Part shown: positions 53,665 through 61,945 of the stretch, piece by piece
How the letters are laid out: the number at the start of each line of letters is the position of its first letter
Position numbering within the stretch: position 1 is the first letter of the stretch
From: Streptomyces yatensis
GTDB taxonomy: Bacteria > Actinomycetota > Actinomycetes > Streptomycetales > Streptomycetaceae
NCBI RefSeq assembly: GCF_018069625.1
Contig: NZ_CP072941.1
Coordinates: 3,162,001-3,226,000, forward strand
Direction of reading: 5' to 3'
Length of the DNA stretch: 64,000 nt
Program-made: the position numbers and the translations under genes
Notes under the pieces: generated by a model
Database searches by the model: none
Told to the model about the DNA's origin: nothing
What the model saw: the letters and a program-made list of their open reading frames with translations, nothing else

Positions 53665-53716
53665 CGGCACAGCGCGAAGGCCGGGCCCTCGAGGGCCCGG
53701 CCTTCGCGCTGTGCCG
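53665..53716 (-). terminator. Terminator of hrdB, 52-bp perfect palindrome
   Basis: Both 26-base arms are perfectly complementary with no spacer (centre CTC|GAG between 53690 and 53691). In RNA it folds into a very stable hairpin 26 bases beyond the hrdB stop. Confidence 0.85.
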
Positions 53717-53742
53717 CTTCGGTTACGCGGCGGCGGTCCGCA

Positions 53743-55314
53743 TCAGTCCAGGTAGTCGCGGAGGACCTGGGAGCGGGACGGGTGGCGCAGCTTCGACATC
53801 GTCTTGGACTCGATCTGACGGATGCGCTCACGCGTCACGCCGTAGACCTTGCCGATCTCGTCGAGGGTCTTCGGCTGGCCGTCGGTGAGGCCGAAGCGCA
53901 TCGAGACCACGCCGGCCTCACGCTCGCTGAGCGTGTCGAGCACGGAGTGCAGCTGCTCCTGCAGCAGGGTGAAGCTGACCGCGTCGGCCGGGACGACCGC
54001 CTCGGAGTCCTCGATGAGGTCACCGAACTCGCTGTCGCCGTCCTCGCCCAGCGGGGTGTGCAGCGAGATCGGCTCACGGCCGTACTTCTGGACCTCGATG
54101 ACCTTCTCGGGGGTCATGTCGAGCTCCTTGGCCAGCTCCTCCGGGGTGGGCTCACGGCCCAGGTCCTGGAGCATCTGGCGCTGGACGCGCGCCAGCTTGT
54201 TGATGACCTCGACCATGTGCACCGGGATACGGATGGTGCGGGCCTGGTCGGCCATGGCGCGGGTGATCGCCTGACGGATCCACCAGGTGGCATACGTGGA
54301 GAACTTGTAGCCCTTGGTGTAGTCGAACTTCTCGACGGCGCGGATCAGACCGAGGTTGCCCTCCTGGATGAGGTCCAGGAAGAGCATGCCGCGGCCCGTG
54401 TAGCGCTTGGCCAGGGAGACCACCAGACGGAGGTTGGCCTCCAGGAGGTGGTTCTTGGCGCGGCGGCCGTCCTCGGCGATGATCTCCAGCTCGCGCTTGA
54501 GCTTGGGGGCCAGCTTGTCCGAGTTGGCGAGCTTGTCCTCGGCGAACAGACCGGCCTCGATGCGCTTGGCGAGCTCGACCTCCTGCTCGGCGTTGAGCAG
54601 CGGGACCTTGCCGATCTGCTTGAGGTAGTCCTTGACCGGGTCGGCCGTGGCACCGGCCGCGGCGACCTGCTGCGCGGGGGCGTCGTCCTCGTCCTCGTCG
54701 GAGAGCACGAAGCCCGCGTTCTCGGGCTCGGCCTCGGCGCCCTCGGGACCGGGCTTGCCCGGCGCGGCTGCCTCTTCGATGACCTCGTCGGCCTCGAGAA
54801 GCTCGTCGGTGACATCCTTCTTGGCGGTGGTCTTCTTCGCGACCGTCTTCTTGGCGGCGGCGGTGGTCTTCTTGGCGACCGTCTTCTTGGCCGTGGCCTT
54901 CTTGGCGGCGGCCTTCTTCGCGGGGGCCATCGCGGCCTCATCGGCCGGGATGTCGCCGGCGTCCGCCGATGGAATCGCCGGGGCGGCGGGGGCCTTCTTG
55001 GCAGTGACCGTCTTGGCCGCGACAGTCTTGGTGGCGGTGCGCTTTGCCGGGCTCTTCGCTGCGACGCTCTTGCGGGTGCGCTTGGGCGCTTCTGCGGCAC
55101 TGACCATCAGCGTCACACCCTCCTCGTCGAGGATCTGGTTGAGGCTGCGCAGTACGTTCTTCCACTGGGTTGGCGGAATCTGGTCAGCCTCGAAGGCCCG
55201 GCGCACATCGTCGCCTGCGATCTGCCCCTCAGCCTTTCCCCGCTCGATGAGCGCCATGACAGACTCCGACTCGGCGATCTCCGGCGGGAGCGTACGGGAT
55301 GTGCTGGCCGACAC
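53743..55314 (-). CDS. hrdB: Principal RNA polymerase sigma factor HrdB
   Basis: 523-residue housekeeping sigma-70. It starts with GTG at 55314 ([19 protein letters not shown]), 6 bases after GAGAGG; a TTG at 55320 is unlikely. Region 1.1 is followed by a Lys/Ala-rich segment ([13 protein letters not shown] type, ~75-165), an acidic stretch, region 1.2 ([16 protein letters not shown]), region 2 ([13 protein letters not shown]: [17 protein letters not shown]), region 3 and region 4.2 ([20 protein letters not shown]). The C-terminal two-thirds matches S. coelicolor HrdB essentially throughout, as I remember it. Confidence 0.98.
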   Translation of the reverse strand: MSASTSRTLPPEIAESESVMALIERGKAEGQIAGDDVRRAFEADQIPPTQWKNVLRSLNQILDEEGVTLMVSAAEAPKRTRKSVAAKSPAKRTATKTVAAKTVTAKKAPAAPAIPSADAGDIPADEAAMAPAKKAAAKKATAKKTVAKKTTAAAKKTVAKKTTAKKDVTDELLEADEVIEEAAAPGKPGPEGAEAEPENAGFVLSDEDEDDAPAQQVAAAGATADPVKDYLKQIGKVPLLNAEQEVELAKRIEAGLFAEDKLANSDKLAPKLKRELEIIAEDGRRAKNHLLEANLRLVVSLAKRYTGRGMLFLDLIQEGNLGLIRAVEKFDYTKGYKFSTYATWWIRQAITRAMADQARTIRIPVHMVEVINKLARVQRQMLQDLGREPTPEELAKELDMTPEKVIEVQKYGREPISLHTPLGEDGDSEFGDLIEDSEAVVPADAVSFTLLQEQLHSVLDTLSEREAGVVSMRFGLTDGQPKTLDEIGKVYGVTRERIRQIESKTMSKLRHPSRSQVLRDYLD

Positions 55315-55423
55315 GAACAACCTCTCGGAACGTTGGAAACGGCTTCCGGCTCAGTCCGGTGGGGACCGGAGCCGACGACCGCCGGCAGGGATGAACCGAC
55401 GGCGCGGGCGGAGTGCGGAGGAG

Positions 55424-55453
55424 TACAGCGTTGCGAGCGACATCCGTATTCCC
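55424..55453 (-). promoter_or_regulatory. Candidate SigR-dependent promoter of hrdB
   Basis: Read leftward: -35 GGGAAT (55448-55453), exactly 18 bases, then GCTGTA (55424-55429), close to the SigR consensus GGGAAT-N18-GTT. A SigR-controlled second hrdB promoter is known in S. coelicolor. Leader would be about 100 bases. Confidence 0.55.
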
Positions 55454-55747
55454 TCCGCGGCTGCCACCTCTTTAATCATCGCGCTACCCCAAAGAGCGTT
55501 ACGCCCAATACTCGTGGCCCGAGTCACACCCCATAACGGTCTTAATGCCCATCCAACGGGACAGAAAACTCCCAGTCGTGCACCGATGGGAGTCGCACGG
55601 TGCCGATCGATCGGTCGCGCCGCGCCGCCGAACCCGCGGCGCGGGATCCGGCGACGCCCTCTCGTACGCCGTACGGCATCCATCGGGCCGGCACTCGCCG
55701 CCTACTGACACCGCCTTGCCGTACGTCGTACGCGGCACGCACCGGAC

Positions 55748-55763
55748 GCCCGGGGTTCCGGGC
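55748..55763 (-). terminator. Weak hairpin after whiH
   Basis: 6-bp stem GCCCGG/CCGGGC with a 4-base loop, 19 bases beyond the whiH stop and flanked by two copies of CACCGGACGC. Confidence 0.4.
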
Positions 55764-55781
55764 ACCGGACGCGCCGACGGA

Positions 55782-56681
55782 TCAGTGCTCGCGCGGCGCG
55801 GGCACCCCGACCTCGGCGTGATCGAGATCCGGGTGGACGGTCAGCAGCTGGCGCATCGCCGCCTCGGACTCCGCGGCGTCGCCCTCGCCGATGGCCTCGA
55901 CGATCCGGCGGTGGTGGGCGACCCCCGCCTCGGTGAGGCGGTCGCACCCGGAGACGGGCGCCCCGGAGACGTGGAGCGCGGCGGCGACGATGCCCGCCAG
56001 GTGCTCCAGCATCCGGTTGCCCCCGACCTGCAGCAGCAGCCCGTGGAACTCGGCGTCGGCGCGGGAGAAGGTGAGGGTGTCACCCTGTGTCAGCGCATGG
56101 GCCATGATCTCGACCATGTCGGCGAGCCGCTGCTGCACCTCCTCGCGGCCGTGCCCGGCGGCGAGCCGGGCGGCCAGCGGCTCGATGGTCCAGCGCAGCT
56201 CGCACAGCTCGCGGCGCTGGTCGTCCCGCTGTGGGCCGAAGGCGCGCCACTCGATGATGTCCGGATCGAGGAGATTCCAGTCGCTGACCGGGCGGACCCG
56301 GGTGCCCACATTGGGGCGGGCGCTGACCAGGCCCTTGGCCTCGAGGACGCGCAGCGATTCCCGTACGACGGTGCGGGAGACCTCGAAGCGCTGCCCGATC
56401 TCCTCGGGGACGAGCGGGCGGTCCGCACCCAGGTCGCCGGAGACGATCATCTGGCCCAGCTGCTGTACGAGTTGGCCGTGCAGCCCGCGGCCCCGGTTGC
56501 CGGCCGCGCGCCGGCCCACCCGGCCGATCTCTGCCTCGGCACCGTCCCAGGAGGAGGGGGCGCTGCCGCGGCCGGCGCCGGGGGCGTCGGCGTAGGAGTA
56601 GCGGTCAAGCTCGCCCGAACCGGCCAGGCCGGAGTCGGCGGGGCGAGCCGCGGTCATCGTGGTGTGCGCAAGGGTACTCAC
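55782..56681 (-). CDS. whiH: Sporulation regulator WhiH (GntR/FadR family)
   Basis: 299 residues from a GTG at 56681 (VSTLAHTTMTAARP), with AAAGGA upstream. The winged helix contains IGQRFEVSRTVVRESLRVLEAKGLV; the FCD ligand domain carries candidate metal ligands in RADAEFHGLLLQ and GVAHHRRIVEAI. WhiH controls sporulation septation in Streptomyces, and its position beside hrdB matches S. coelicolor. The first ~60 residues are a non-conserved Ala/Gly-rich extension. Probably autoregulated. Confidence 0.9.
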   Translation of the reverse strand: MSTLAHTTMTAARPADSGLAGSGELDRYSYADAPGAGRGSAPSSWDGAEAEIGRVGRRAAGNRGRGLHGQLVQQLGQMIVSGDLGADRPLVPEEIGQRFEVSRTVVRESLRVLEAKGLVSARPNVGTRVRPVSDWNLLDPDIIEWRAFGPQRDDQRRELCELRWTIEPLAARLAAGHGREEVQQRLADMVEIMAHALTQGDTLTFSRADAEFHGLLLQVGGNRMLEHLAGIVAAALHVSGAPVSGCDRLTEAGVAHHRRIVEAIGEGDAAESEAAMRQLLTVHPDLDHAEVGVPAPREH

Positions 56682-56764
56682 GCATCCTTTGTCGGCGACG
56701 CCTCGGAAGCCCTTGAGGTCTTTGGTGAAAAGCACACGAAAGGGTGATCGCCCATTACCTCATA

Positions 56765-56777
56765 ATTGACGCTCAAT
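56765..56777 (-). promoter_or_regulatory. Candidate WhiH/GntR operator
   Basis: Perfect inverted repeat ATTGA-N3-TCAAT, 84 bases upstream of the whiH start. Spacing and AT-rich arms suit a GntR-family dimer, and WhiH is reported to regulate its own gene. Confidence 0.5.
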
Positions 56778-56917
56778 CGGACAGAAAGAAGCATGCTGCG
56801 GGGAGTTGCGAGCAGTTCGCGCTATGGGTGTGCGAATCCACATCGGGCCTGATCCACTGGCTCCGCACGGGCCGGTCGACCGGGGGCCGGGCTCGGCCGC
56901 CCGGCCCGGGGTGGGCA

Positions 56918-59125
56918 CTACTGGCGGGTGCTCCTGCCGCGCAGACCGGTGAGGGCGTAGGCGCACAGCAGAACGGCGACCGACAACATCAGCGCCTGTC
57001 CGACCGGTTGGGAGGCGAGGCGCAGCGCGACCGCCAGCCCTCGGTCGATCATGGACGGCGGCCGGTCCAGCGTCGCCGCGCGCAGCCGGTGCGGCAGCAT
57101 GGCCAGCGTTCGCAGCGAAGGATCCTCCGCCGCGCGCTGGACGACCGGCACCGCGAGGATCGGCACGGCGAGCAGGGTGGCCAGCCCGAGGGCGGTGGAC
57201 CGGAAGACTCCGGCGGCCAGCAGCCCGGCCCACGAGGAACCGATGGTCAGCCCGAAGACACCGACCACCAACTCCGGCCAGTCGCCCGGCAGCGGTACCG
57301 CGCTGCCGCCGACGAGCAGCAGGAGCGCCGCGCTGTCGAGCACGATGACGGCGAGCGACAGCAGGACGGCACCGGCCGCGCAGACCGCGAATTTGGCGGC
57401 CAGCAGCCCCAGCCGGCGGGGCACGGCGTCCCGGGTCGCGGCGAGTGCCGGAAAGCGGAACTCGTCTCCGAAGGCGAGGGCGCCCAGAAGACCGGCCGCG
57501 ATGGCGACGGGAGGCAGCGGAAGGTCCGCGGGCCAGCCGGTGAGCCGGTGCAGTTCCCCGACGCCACCCGCGCGGGCGAGCAGCACGGAGGCGAGGAGGG
57601 AGGCGACGATGCCGGCGACGCCGATCAGCCAGCCGGTCCGTACGCCGGTGGTGCGGCGCAGCTCGTAGCGCATCGGCCAGGCGGGGCCGGGGAAGCGGAG
57701 CTTGGGGAGCAGGCGCAGCGGGGGCGCCTCGGGGTCGCGGGCGCGGGCGCCCGCGGAGGTGCCCGGGCCCAGATCCGCGGTCTCCTCGACCAGTCGGTGG
57801 ACCACGATGCCGTGGCGGTAGGCGGTCTCCCCGACAGAGGCGGGAGACAGGCCGTAGACGGAGATGTGGGTGTCGTCGTCGCGCACTACGGAGAACGGGT
57901 CGGCGAGGGCGGCGACCGGCTCCTCCTGGGCCTCGACCCCGGTCACGGCCCCGGTCCGTGCGGCGGTCCGTGCGGCGGCCGCATCGGCGTCGGCAGCGGG
58001 GGCGGGGACAGAGGCGGCCTTCTTCCCCTTGTCCGACTTGCCCGCCTTGCCATCCGACTTGCCCGCCTTGTCGTCTGGCTTGGCCACCTTGTCGTCCGAC
58101 CGGGCCGCCTTGTCGTCCGACCGGGCCATCCTGTCCTTGGCCGAGGCTTCCGCGGTGGTCTTTTTCGCCTCGGCCCCGACAGCGGCGCCCCGCGCGGTGG
58201 ACTGGGCCTTCCTGACCTTGCGCCAGATCGCCCTCTTCCTGACCTTGGGCGCGACACCCTCACCCTTGGCGGCGTCACCCCCTTCGGCGACGTCGGACGG
58301 GGCGGCGTCGGCCTTTGTCACCTCGGCCTTGGCCGCGAGCTCGGCCGCGGCCCGGGCCTCCTCCTCCGCCTTGGCCTCGGCCAGCTGACGGGCGGCGTTG
58401 ACCTCCTCCTCCAGGACGGCGGCGAGCCGGCCGACGAGCGGGGAGTGGACCACGACACGGGGGCGCAGCCGGGTCTGGGCGAACTCGTCCACCGGCTGAT
58501 CGGCCACCAGCCGGCCCGACTCCAGGGTGAGCACCTGGTCCGCGACGCGAATGGCATCCTCGGCGTCCTCGGTGGCGATGAGGACGGCGCCGCCCTGAGC
58601 GGCGAATTGGCGCAGCAGCCCGTAGAGCCAGGCGGTCTCCCGGGCCGACAGGCCCCGTGCGGGCTCGTCGAGCACCAGGGTGTGCGGATCCCCGAGAAGA
58701 GCGATGGCGATTCCGAGACGACGCTCCGCCCCGGTCGACAGATCACCGAGACGCTCGTCCGCCAGATCGGTGAGGCCGACCACGTCGAGCACCACATCGG
58801 CGCGGGCGGCGGGCACCCCGGCCGCGGCACCGAGCATCCTCAGATGCCCCCGCACGGTGCGGCCTGGGTGTCCGGGGACGTCCTCGAGGAGAACGCCGAT
58901 CTCATGAGCCGGGCGCCGGATGCGGTGCAGGGGGCGGCCCCGGAAGAAGGCGGAGCCATGACCCCGGTCGAGCTGCAGCAGAAGCCGCAGCGCGGTGGTC
59001 TTGCCCGCGCCGGGACCGCCGAGCAGTGCGGTGACCCGGCCCGCCGGGGCCTCGAAGGTGAGGTCGTCGACAACGGGCGGCTGGTTGCGGCGGGGGGTGC
59101 TGGTCAGTCCGGTGGCCTGGATCAT
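56918..59125 (-). CDS. ABC transporter ATPase-permease fusion with Lys-rich linker
   Basis: 735 residues from the ATG at 59125 (MIQATGLTSTPRRN), with GGGAGAAG upstream. The ATPase domain (1-~240) has Walker A GGPGAGKTT (36-44), signature LSTGAERR and Walker B TLVLDEPARG. The Q-loop reads GVLLEDV and the H-loop ATED, so the usual Gln and His are replaced. Residues ~255-400 are a charged Ala/Lys/Asp linker with SDDKA/SDGKA repeats. A permease half (~480-735) has about six membrane segments. Resembles ABC-2 exporters; substrate unknown. Confidence 0.88.
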   Translation of the reverse strand: MIQATGLTSTPRRNQPPVVDDLTFEAPAGRVTALLGGPGAGKTTALRLLLQLDRGHGSAFFRGRPLHRIRRPAHEIGVLLEDVPGHPGRTVRGHLRMLGAAAGVPAARADVVLDVVGLTDLADERLGDLSTGAERRLGIAIALLGDPHTLVLDEPARGLSARETAWLYGLLRQFAAQGGAVLIATEDAEDAIRVADQVLTLESGRLVADQPVDEFAQTRLRPRVVVHSPLVGRLAAVLEEEVNAARQLAEAKAEEEARAAAELAAKAEVTKADAAPSDVAEGGDAAKGEGVAPKVRKRAIWRKVRKAQSTARGAAVGAEAKKTTAEASAKDRMARSDDKAARSDDKVAKPDDKAGKSDGKAGKSDKGKKAASVPAPAADADAAAARTAARTGAVTGVEAQEEPVAALADPFSVVRDDDTHISVYGLSPASVGETAYRHGIVVHRLVEETADLGPGTSAGARARDPEAPPLRLLPKLRFPGPAWPMRYELRRTTGVRTGWLIGVAGIVASLLASVLLARAGGVGELHRLTGWPADLPLPPVAIAAGLLGALAFGDEFRFPALAATRDAVPRRLGLLAAKFAVCAAGAVLLSLAVIVLDSAALLLLVGGSAVPLPGDWPELVVGVFGLTIGSSWAGLLAAGVFRSTALGLATLLAVPILAVPVVQRAAEDPSLRTLAMLPHRLRAATLDRPPSMIDRGLAVALRLASQPVGQALMLSVAVLLCAYALTGLRGRSTRQ

Positions 59126-59255
59126 GGCTTCTCCCGCGGGGCATGGAACCGCTCGATGGCACGTGGGGACTGGTGGCGTACCGGAGCACGTTAACCCGCT
59201 ATGTCCTATTTCTTCGGTACATACCCCTCCCGTGGATTCGTCGTGTCCTGGCTCG

Positions 59256-60017
59256 TCACACCTCGGGACGGAGCATGGGCGGATTGAGCAGTGTCGCCCC
59301 TCCGGCCCGGAACAGCTGGGCGGGACGACCGCCCTGACGGGTCGTCGTACCGCCGGTGGGCACCAGGAATCCCGGGGTGCCGGTGACCTTGCGGTGGAAG
59401 TTGCGCGGGTCCAGGGCCACGCCCCACACCGCCTCGTACACCCGGCGCAGCTCGCCGACCGTGAACTCCTGCGGGCAGAAGGCGGTGGCCAGCGAGGAGT
59501 ACTCGATCTTGGAGCGGGCCCGCTCGACCCCGTCAGCGAGGATGCGGGCATGGTCGAAGGCGAGCGGGGCGGCGAGATCACTGTCGCGGCCGAAGGCCCC
59601 GTCCTGGTCGAGCAGCGATTCGACCGGGGCCCAGCGCACGCTGTGCGCGTCACCTCCGGCCCGTGGCGCGGGCAGATCGGGCGCCAGCGCGAGGTGCGCC
59701 ACGCTGACCACGCGCATCCGGGGGTCCCGCTTCGGATCGCCGTAGGTGGCGAGCTGCTCAAGGTGGGCGGCGTTCGGAGGGACCGGAAGCGTGGGGTCAT
59801 GGGCGAGCAGCCCGGTCTCCTCGGCCAGCTCCCTGGCAGCGGCGGCGGCCAGATCCTCATCGGCCCGCACGAAACCACCGGGTAGCGCCCACCGCCCCTT
59901 GAAGGGCGCCTCCCCGCGTCGGACGGCCAGCGCACAGAGCGAATGCCGCCGCACGGTGAGCACGACCAGATCAACGGTGACGGCGAACGCCGGAAAGGCC
60001 GACGGGTCGTAGGGCAT
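59256..60017 (-). CDS. Nudix-domain transcriptional regulator, NrtR type
   Basis: 253 residues. An N-terminal Nudix domain with a complete Nudix box (GGFVRADEDLAAAAARELAEETG, split here as GFVRADE then RELAEETG) is fused to a C-terminal winged helix (about 165-235: EFTVGELRRVYEAVWGVALDPRNFHRKV). NrtR proteins repress NAD or ADP-ribose metabolism genes and respond to ADP-ribose. The intact box means hydrolase activity is possible. A palindromic site lies just upstream of the start. Confidence 0.87.
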   Translation of the reverse strand: MPYDPSAFPAFAVTVDLVVLTVRRHSLCALAVRRGEAPFKGRWALPGGFVRADEDLAAAAARELAEETGLLAHDPTLPVPPNAAHLEQLATYGDPKRDPRMRVVSVAHLALAPDLPAPRAGGDAHSVRWAPVESLLDQDGAFGRDSDLAAPLAFDHARILADGVERARSKIEYSSLATAFCPQEFTVGELRRVYEAVWGVALDPRNFHRKVTGTPGFLVPTGGTTTRQGGRPAQLFRAGGATLLNPPMLRPEV

Positions 60018-60026
60018 GACGCGATC

Positions 60027-60049
60027 ATAGTCGTCTGCCTGACGATAAT
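60027..60049 (-). promoter_or_regulatory. Candidate NrtR-type operator
   Basis: Imperfect palindrome of 23 bases with arms ATAGTCGTC and GACGATAAT (7 of 9 pairs) around TGCCT. It begins 9 bases upstream of the regulator start codon, so binding would block its transcription. Confidence 0.5.
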
Positions 60050-60272
60050 CAGGACCTTGAGCATGATCACCAATGTTCGGGAAATCGCTCTCTCAAGCGC
60101 TCGCCTGCACGAATCCCGCACCTCCTTCCGAACGTCTCCGGGCCGCTCCAATACCCCGGACCACCGCAGCCCCGGAGCGCCCACCGACCGTCCCCCGTCC
60201 ACTTCCCGGCCTCCTTCCCAGGGCTCCCCTGTCGCCCCTGGCCCCGCCCCATGGCTCCCCCACCAGTCCGGG

Positions 60273-61835
60273 TCAGCGGCGGCTGCGCGTCCCCCGTCCA
60301 CCGGTCCGGCGCCGAGCGCGCGGCCGCCCTTCCGGACGGCGCCGGCCACCCGGGGCAGCCGCCCCGGCCGGGCTACTCCTCCCATTCGGGCCCACCGTCC
60401 CGCCCGGCCATTCCGTTGCAGGCTGTCGCCCTCCCTCGACGTCCGCGTCCGCCACTTCCTCCGCCTCTGACGGCTCCTCCACTTCTGCCGGCCCCTCCAT
60501 CTCCGCCCGCTCCTCGGCTTCCGCGCGGGTGGCTCGCTCGGCGAGCACAGCCGACTCGACCGGTCCGGCCGTCTCCACGGTTCCGACCGTCTCGGCCATT
60601 GCGGCCGGAGGCCCGGCCGTCTCCAACGACTCGCCGTCCGCCAGGTCGCCGAGCCTCTCCAACTCCGCGTGCACCGCCGCGTGCACAGCACGGTCGGCAC
60701 GGTCGGCCCCGTCGGAGTCCTCCCGGCGCAGGCATTGGCGCAGCAGCTTCGCAGGGACTCCCTCATTGCACGCCTGGTGCAGCAGCCTGGCGAAGAGATA
60801 GTCGGGATCGACCCGCAGCGCACGGCCGAGCGCCACCCGTGCCGTGAGCTCATCACCCGCCGACCAGGCGACCCACCCCGCCAGAGTGAGCGGCGCCGCC
60901 GCATGCTCCCCGTACGAGCCGACGCAGCGACGGGCCAGCGCGCGCCACAGCCGCAGCGCCGCGTCGGCGTCCACTTCCTCCATCCATCCGGCCGCCCGGT
61001 CCCGGGTCCGCCGGTCCTGCAGCCCGATGATCACCGCGGCCGCCTCCTGATCGTCGAGCAGCCGGTCATCGTGGAGATCGGCCGTACACGCGTCGGCGGC
61101 CGACGGCGCGGCCTGGAACGTGTCCAGCATCCGGCCCACCAGCCCGAGGGTTTGCGCACACACCGTCGCGGACCCGGCACCGTCCAGAATCCTCGGCACG
61201 AGCTCGGCCCCGGCCGCGTCCAGCGCCCGCTCCTGCCCGTCGGCCCGGGGTGCGCCGAGCGGGGCGAGCCTGGCCTCCATCTCGCGCAGCGAGCCGCGCA
61301 CCTGGACCCCCGCGAACGTCGCCGCCGCGGCCATGACCGAGGTGCCGGGCAGGGCGAGCGGAACGCCTTCCGGCGGGCAGCAGCGCCGGTCGGGACAGAC
61401 ATACGACCAGAACCGGCCGCCGGAGATGCACAGCGCCTCGAACACGGGCACCTCCAACCCGCCGCACGCGGTGCGCAGCCGCTGGGCGAGGGGCCGCAGC
61501 CGCTCCATCGCCTCCTCCCCCGACTCACCCTCGGCCGGCTCCTGGCACAGGAACAGAACGACCCCGTCCGGCCGCCCGCCACGCCGCTCGCTGCCGCTGA
61601 TCAGGCATTCGGCGAGCTGGTCGCAGACTTCGGGCCACTCCTCCGGGATCCGGGGAATGCCGAGCCTCAGCCTGCCGCCGAACCGGCCGCGGGAGCCGTG
61701 CAGCGCGATCATCACGATGCTGTCGTCCGGCTGAAAGCCCAGGACATAGGGCAGGGCATCGGCGAGCTCGGCCGGGCTGCGGAGGGTGACCTGCTCTTCG
61801 CCGGGCAGGCCGGCCGCTTCGTTGTGTCGAGTCAT
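60273..61835 (-). CDS. DUF4192 family protein
   Basis: 520 residues from the ATG at 61835 (MTRHNEAAGLPGEEQ). The N-terminal ~390 residues form the actinobacterial DUF4192 domain (LRSPAELADALPYVLGFQPDDSIVMIAL, later WVAWSAGDELTARVALGRAL). The C-terminal ~130 residues are acidic repeats rich in Ala/Glu/Val followed by a Gly/Arg/Pro-rich basic tail. Function unknown. Divergent from recQ with 110 bases between starts that hold a DnaA-box palindrome. Confidence 0.85.
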   Translation of the reverse strand: MTRHNEAAGLPGEEQVTLRSPAELADALPYVLGFQPDDSIVMIALHGSRGRFGGRLRLGIPRIPEEWPEVCDQLAECLISGSERRGGRPDGVVLFLCQEPAEGESGEEAMERLRPLAQRLRTACGGLEVPVFEALCISGGRFWSYVCPDRRCCPPEGVPLALPGTSVMAAAATFAGVQVRGSLREMEARLAPLGAPRADGQERALDAAGAELVPRILDGAGSATVCAQTLGLVGRMLDTFQAAPSAADACTADLHDDRLLDDQEAAAVIIGLQDRRTRDRAAGWMEEVDADAALRLWRALARRCVGSYGEHAAAPLTLAGWVAWSAGDELTARVALGRALRVDPDYLFARLLHQACNEGVPAKLLRQCLRREDSDGADRADRAVHAAVHAELERLGDLADGESLETAGPPAAMAETVGTVETAGPVESAVLAERATRAEAEERAEMEGPAEVEEPSEAEEVADADVEGGRQPATEWPGGTVGPNGRSSPAGAAAPGGRRRPEGRPRARRRTGGRGTRSRR

Positions 61836-61872
61836 GGCCCGACGGTCCCTCAGCCCCGTCGACCCCGCCACC

Positions 61873-61896
61873 CCTGTGGATAACGTTATCCACAGG
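61873..61896. promoter_or_regulatory. Palindromic pair of DnaA-type boxes
   Basis: A perfect 24-bp palindrome containing TGTGGATAA and TTATCCACA in opposite orientation with a 2-base centre. TTATCCACA is the E. coli consensus DnaA box. It is centred in the promoter region shared by recQ and the DUF4192 gene, 49 bases before the recQ start. Confidence 0.75.
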
Positions 61897-61945
61897 CTGC
61901 GGGGACCATTGGCGCGATGTCGGCGGGATCGGGTTGCATGGGGGC

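Larger units (their letters stand above)
55315..55781. other. Promoter region of hrdB and 3' end of whiH
   Basis: About 470 bases without a gene. It contains the hrdB leader, a SigR-type promoter (55424-55453), CGTACG-containing inverted repeats near 55660-55735 and a weak hairpin after whiH (55748-55763). Confidence 0.6.

Noticed and set aside
59126..60904. N-terminal extension of the ABC fusion protein up to 60904
   Set aside because: The in-frame region runs through the Nudix gene and into the DUF4192 gene; it is Arg/Ser/Pro-rich shadow. The ATG at 59125 has a ribosome site and starts the ATPase domain.
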